A DNA stretch of 64,000 nt from Pseudo-nitzschia pungens (lineage: Eukaryota > Bacillariophyta > Bacillariophyceae > Bacillariales > Bacillariaceae). The stretch covers positions 5,394,001-5,458,000 of the forward strand of contig CM074759.1 in NCBI GenBank assembly GCA_037355855.1, in the 5' to 3' direction. This document shows positions 61,327 to 64,000 of this stretch, piece by piece (position 1 is the stretch's first letter; the number at the start of each line of letters is the position of its first letter). The position numbers and the translations under genes are program-made. Below the pieces are notes generated by a model. It was not told the DNA's origin. It made no database searches and was given only the letters and a program-made list of their open reading frames with translations.

Positions 61327-62172
61327 TGTTAAGATATTCAAGATGGATGCTATGAGCTGTGGTGCTAAGGCTCCTGTGTAGGATTGTGTACTGGGGCTAC
61401 ATGCGCTAGCATTCAGTAACTATCTACAAGGTGCTAGAACTGTGTGCTAAACGCTTAGCAACAGGCTTAGTAACAGGCTTAGCAACAGGCTTAGCAACAG
61501 GCTTAGTAACAGGCTTAGCAACAGGCTTAGCAACAGGCTTAGCAACAGGCTTATCCTATATGGTATGGGGTGCTAACTCCATAGATACCAGGGTCCTCTC
61601 GTGGGATTTGTACCAGTTGTACATACCCCAGGTATAGCACCCGCACTAGCACAGTGTAGCTGAGTGCTACAGGGTTAGGGTTGCTAATGCTACGAGATAC
61701 TGGATATGCTAACCTACTATGCTACCATACTATGCTACCGTCGGGGTATGGTCATTGTGTACAGTATGTACTATAACCGGACGCCCGACCCAGACAGTTA
61801 TTAAGCGAGCGTGCTAGCAAGCAAGCGAGCTAGCGCTAGCATACGAGTCGAACCACTTGCTAAATCCACTCTGAGTGCTACAGTACTGAATCTACAGGGC
61901 TGTACAGGGGAGCGCTGTCACACTACGATACAGAGCTGAGCTGCGCTCAGCTCCCTCCACTATTCACTCTTTCTTTTCCACTCTAAAATAAACACCTATC
62001 ATGCCCTCCCCTTTCGATCGATTCCGATGTACCTCTAGGGAAGTACCTTGTAGTAACTGAGTGTATGCAATAGAGACTGAACAGTATCTTTTGTAGTCTC
62101 ACTATTTGCCAGGACTTTACGTGCTATTGTTGTTAGGACTTTCCCCTATTTGCTGACGAGCAATATCAACGC
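61327..62172 (+). repeat. 3' LTR of C (846 bp)
   Basis: Same ends as the 5' LTR. Eight GCTTAGCAACAG-type units (61453-61548) against five, exactly accounting for the 36-bp length difference. AATAAA at 61987-61992. Confidence 0.92.
61453..61548 (+). repeat. 12-bp LTR minisatellite, 8 units
   Basis: As in the 5' LTR, with three additional units. The GCTTAGTAACAG variant appears twice, consistent with duplication of a multi-unit block. Confidence 0.9.
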
Positions 62173-63540
62173 AAACCATCACAGACAGCGCTGGCAGTTC
62201 CACTCTGAATGGCATCAGCAAGAGCCTGACAACCATCTTGTGGGAGGGAAAACTTGTGGGGAAGCACTCTTGGAGACTCACAGAGAGTATCAAAGGCATC
62301 CTCAGTGGAGGCTGGAAGACTTTCTAATGGGTTGTACTTCAGAGAATCCACTTCAGGAAGTGCAGAGGCAAAAGCAGAGGAACCAACCACACAAACAACT
62401 TGGCCACGGGTCACAGGAGAGACAAGCACATCTGCACAGGCTGGCTTACCAGGAAGAACTGCATAGGAAAACCTGTATGTGCCCCTACCTTGGGAGGTGC
62501 CCACCATCCAACCCGTAGAACATTTGGAGAATAATCTGTTGGTAGAGGGAGACAAAAACCAAGGCCAAAGAGAAGCTATCCGGGGAGAGAGCCAATGCCC
62601 AAGGTGACATGAGGCGCAAAGAGCTCTAGCTGAAGGGGATGGACAAGGGGGAAGAAAGCATGTCTGAAGAGCCTTAGTCCACAGATGCTGTGCTGCTGGA
62701 GGCCAAGGTGGGGGACATCTAGGCCAGTCAAGATGATCTCTCAAGTGGTTGGAAGACTACAACTGGAAGGCCATATGAGAGAGCTGTCTGCCATCTGGAG
62801 TGCAGAGATCAGCAAGGGAGACAGCCTTGAGAGACATCCTAATGAGATTCAAGAGGGAAAGGTCAGCACCCCGGAAACCAGTAGTGACAAAGGTTTGCAC
62901 CATGAGGTAGCAATCATTGGAGCACAGCAGGGGAAGGTCTGGGAAGTCTTCAACCAAGCTCACAGGGTGCAGAGAAAAGAATTTCCACACATGCCTATAC
63001 AAGGGGTAACTTAAGAAGCATAGGGATGGTATGGTGTGACACCAAGATGGAGAGGGATACCCAGTTCAATCCTGAGAACTTCAGCAGTCAGCCTGAGAAT
63101 CTTGCCAGTCTGGGATGACCTGACAGATTCCTGGAAGAGGGTTGCAATGTGGCTGAACTCCTAGAGAAGAAATGGATGAATGAATACAAAGCCTTCATAC
63201 AGAGATGGACCGAAGAATACTGGTCTGGGGAAGTTCCAGGACATCCCAGCCATATTCAACACTGGGACAAGGGCTGGATGAAGAATCTTAGTCCAGATAG
63301 CAGCATCAAGCTGAGTGACAGGCATGGGATATTCAACAGACTTCATGAAAGAATACTTGAAGGTGTAGAGGGAGGCCCTCTTCTCACACTTGGAAGCCTT
63401 GAGTTGAGACCCAAAAGACTTAGACTGGGTCTTCATGTGAGCAATCAGGGCATCCTCATTGCCATCCATGGAAATAAAAACACCAAGGGTTTTGTCAGCA
63501 TGGTCAACCTCAAAGCAATCCAGGGTAGCATGAGCTGCCG
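62173..63540 (-). pseudogene. LINE ORF2 fragment (L), post-RT region
   Basis: Minus-strand coding remnants matching H ORF2 about 46580-47920: MDGNEDALIAHMKTQSKSFG, SQLKASKCEKRASLYTFKYS, YPMPVTQLDAA, WYRHVWKFFS-like residues, RDHLDWPRCPPPWPPAAQ, to SGTASAVCDG at the RNase H start. Frameshifts and stops occur near 63160, 63005 and 62750. Divergence from H is much larger than between X and H, so this is an older family member. Its far end at 63540 is an abrupt break, and no RT palm is left in the window. Confidence 0.85.
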
Positions 63541-64000
63541 TGCACCAGAACAGTCACGAGCCCACTTGTGATTAAAGTGTGATTAAGAATTAGCGAGTCT
63601 CCGTATCGCTGAATTACAAGGGGACTCACAACTGTCGGAAGCAATAGCAATAGACTAATTGATAGAGCTCACAATTTGCATATCACTACTATTCTAATCA
63701 CTAGTAGACCCGGGGTATGGCATGATTTTAAAATCAAGCTGAGCGCTGAAGACCATGAGCAGAAACAACCGATCAACCGACCGAAAAGGGACCGGCAACG
63801 GAAACTGCCAAAAATGGAGGCGCATAGAAGCAAACAGGGAGAAGGACATCCGGTGTCTGCAGCACTAAGGAATACCAACCCCAGCAACAGTTGGCTCCAT
63901 TACAGGGAGCAACTGGAGCAACAGAGACACCTAAGGACCTAAACAGGACCATGGTCGACAACAGAAATAATCGAACAAAAATAATGAGTGTCGAAAAAGA
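63541..64000. other. Unassigned right edge
   Basis: No match to any element in the window. An 88-codon open frame (63676-63942, plus) has no recognisable domain and may be chance. Purine-rich segments and GATCAACCGACCGAAA-like sequence loosely recall the 5' end region of LINE X, but too weakly to assign. Confidence 0.35.

Larger units (their letters stand above)
54296..62172 (+). mobile_element. Ty1/copia element C with gag core deleted (7.9 kb)
   Basis: Both LTRs are present (54296-55105 and 61327-62172), flanked by AAACC duplications (54291-54295, 62173-62177) inside L. The leader is 55106-55860. A 129-codon Gag tail and a full-length but broken pol (two nonsense codons, one frameshift) follow, then a 3'UTR. 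Pol is clearly diverged from B, so C is a separate family. The LTRs differ at about eight mostly C/T positions plus three minisatellite units. It is probably a non-autonomous passenger that needed Gag from a relative. Confidence 0.92.
53746..63540 (-). mobile_element. Chimeric LINE remnant L, split by copia C
   Basis: Minus-strand remnants of a LINE related to but diverged from X/H. 63540-62173 encodes the post-RT region up to the start of RNase H (SAVCDG). After copia C (62172-54296) RNase H resumes (LLRGTSAFILSP-like) and stops at SELAG. It is then joined to a GPQ repeat and to an ORF1 C-terminal region (53953-53746). RNase H ahead of ORF1 is the wrong order for one element, so at least two LINE pieces are fused. 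The target duplication of C, AAACC, is at 54291-54295 and 62173-62177. Confidence 0.8.

Noticed and set aside
1..64000. Host genes, rRNA or complete tRNA genes
   Set aside because: None seen. Every long supported frame belongs to gag, pol, LINE ORF1/ORF2 or the T transposase.

Overview
The window is eukaryotic nuclear DNA made almost entirely of nested mobile elements. I see no host gene, rRNA, complete tRNA or CRISPR array. The copia Gag/Pol style, the Plavaka-like transposase and the very large LINEs suggest a diatom (probably a raphid pennate with a repeat-rich genome). That is inference from protein style; no host gene confirms it.

Layout, left to right. (1) 1-4103: 5' part of a minus-strand Ty1/copia element (A), cut by the window edge and inserted in the pol of a plus-strand copia element (F, 4104-9215). 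F is also interrupted by G (4810-6850), an ORF-less LINE derivative. (2) 9215-10741: decayed LINE fragment K. (3) 10742-32191: minus-strand copia element D. Its 3' LTR is split by a solo LTR (N, 11162-12063) and a 4.0 kb DNA transposon (T, 12237-16267). Its pol is split by the most complete copia element, B (19371-29291, plus strand). D has lost its 5' LTR, leader and most of gag, and is fused to LINE fragment J. (4) 32297-52389: LINE X (minus strand) inserted in J, and itself split by a second copy of the same family, H (39961-49682, plus strand). X and H form a roughly 7-kb inverted repeat, and both keep an intact 1,946-residue ORF2. (5) 52390-53745: rest of J, an inverted copy of the F 3'UTR plus K. 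(6) 53746-63540: chimeric LINE remnant L, split by copia element C (54296-62172). (7) 63541-64000: unassigned.

How the parts work. The copia elements encode Gag, then protease, integrase, reverse transcriptase and RNase H in that order, between LTRs of about 0.8-0.96 kb. In A, B, C and D an in-frame UGA separates Gag from Pol. The 17 codons between that UGA and the first Pol ATG are open and protein-conserved in all of them, which points to stop-codon readthrough. The LINEs encode a large ORF1 protein of unknown fold and an ORF2 with APE endonuclease, reverse transcriptase, RNase H and a C-terminal CCHC-type finger. The ORFs overlap by an ATGGTTAG start/stop junction. G keeps only LINE-like ends and probably moved with LINE machinery. 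T carries terminal inverted repeats, subterminal GGTCGCGA-type motifs and one decayed, intron-containing transposase gene.

Target-site duplications (5 bp for copia, 17-22 bp for LINEs, 2 bp for T) and reciprocal empty sites between F and D allow the insertions to be ordered without external data.
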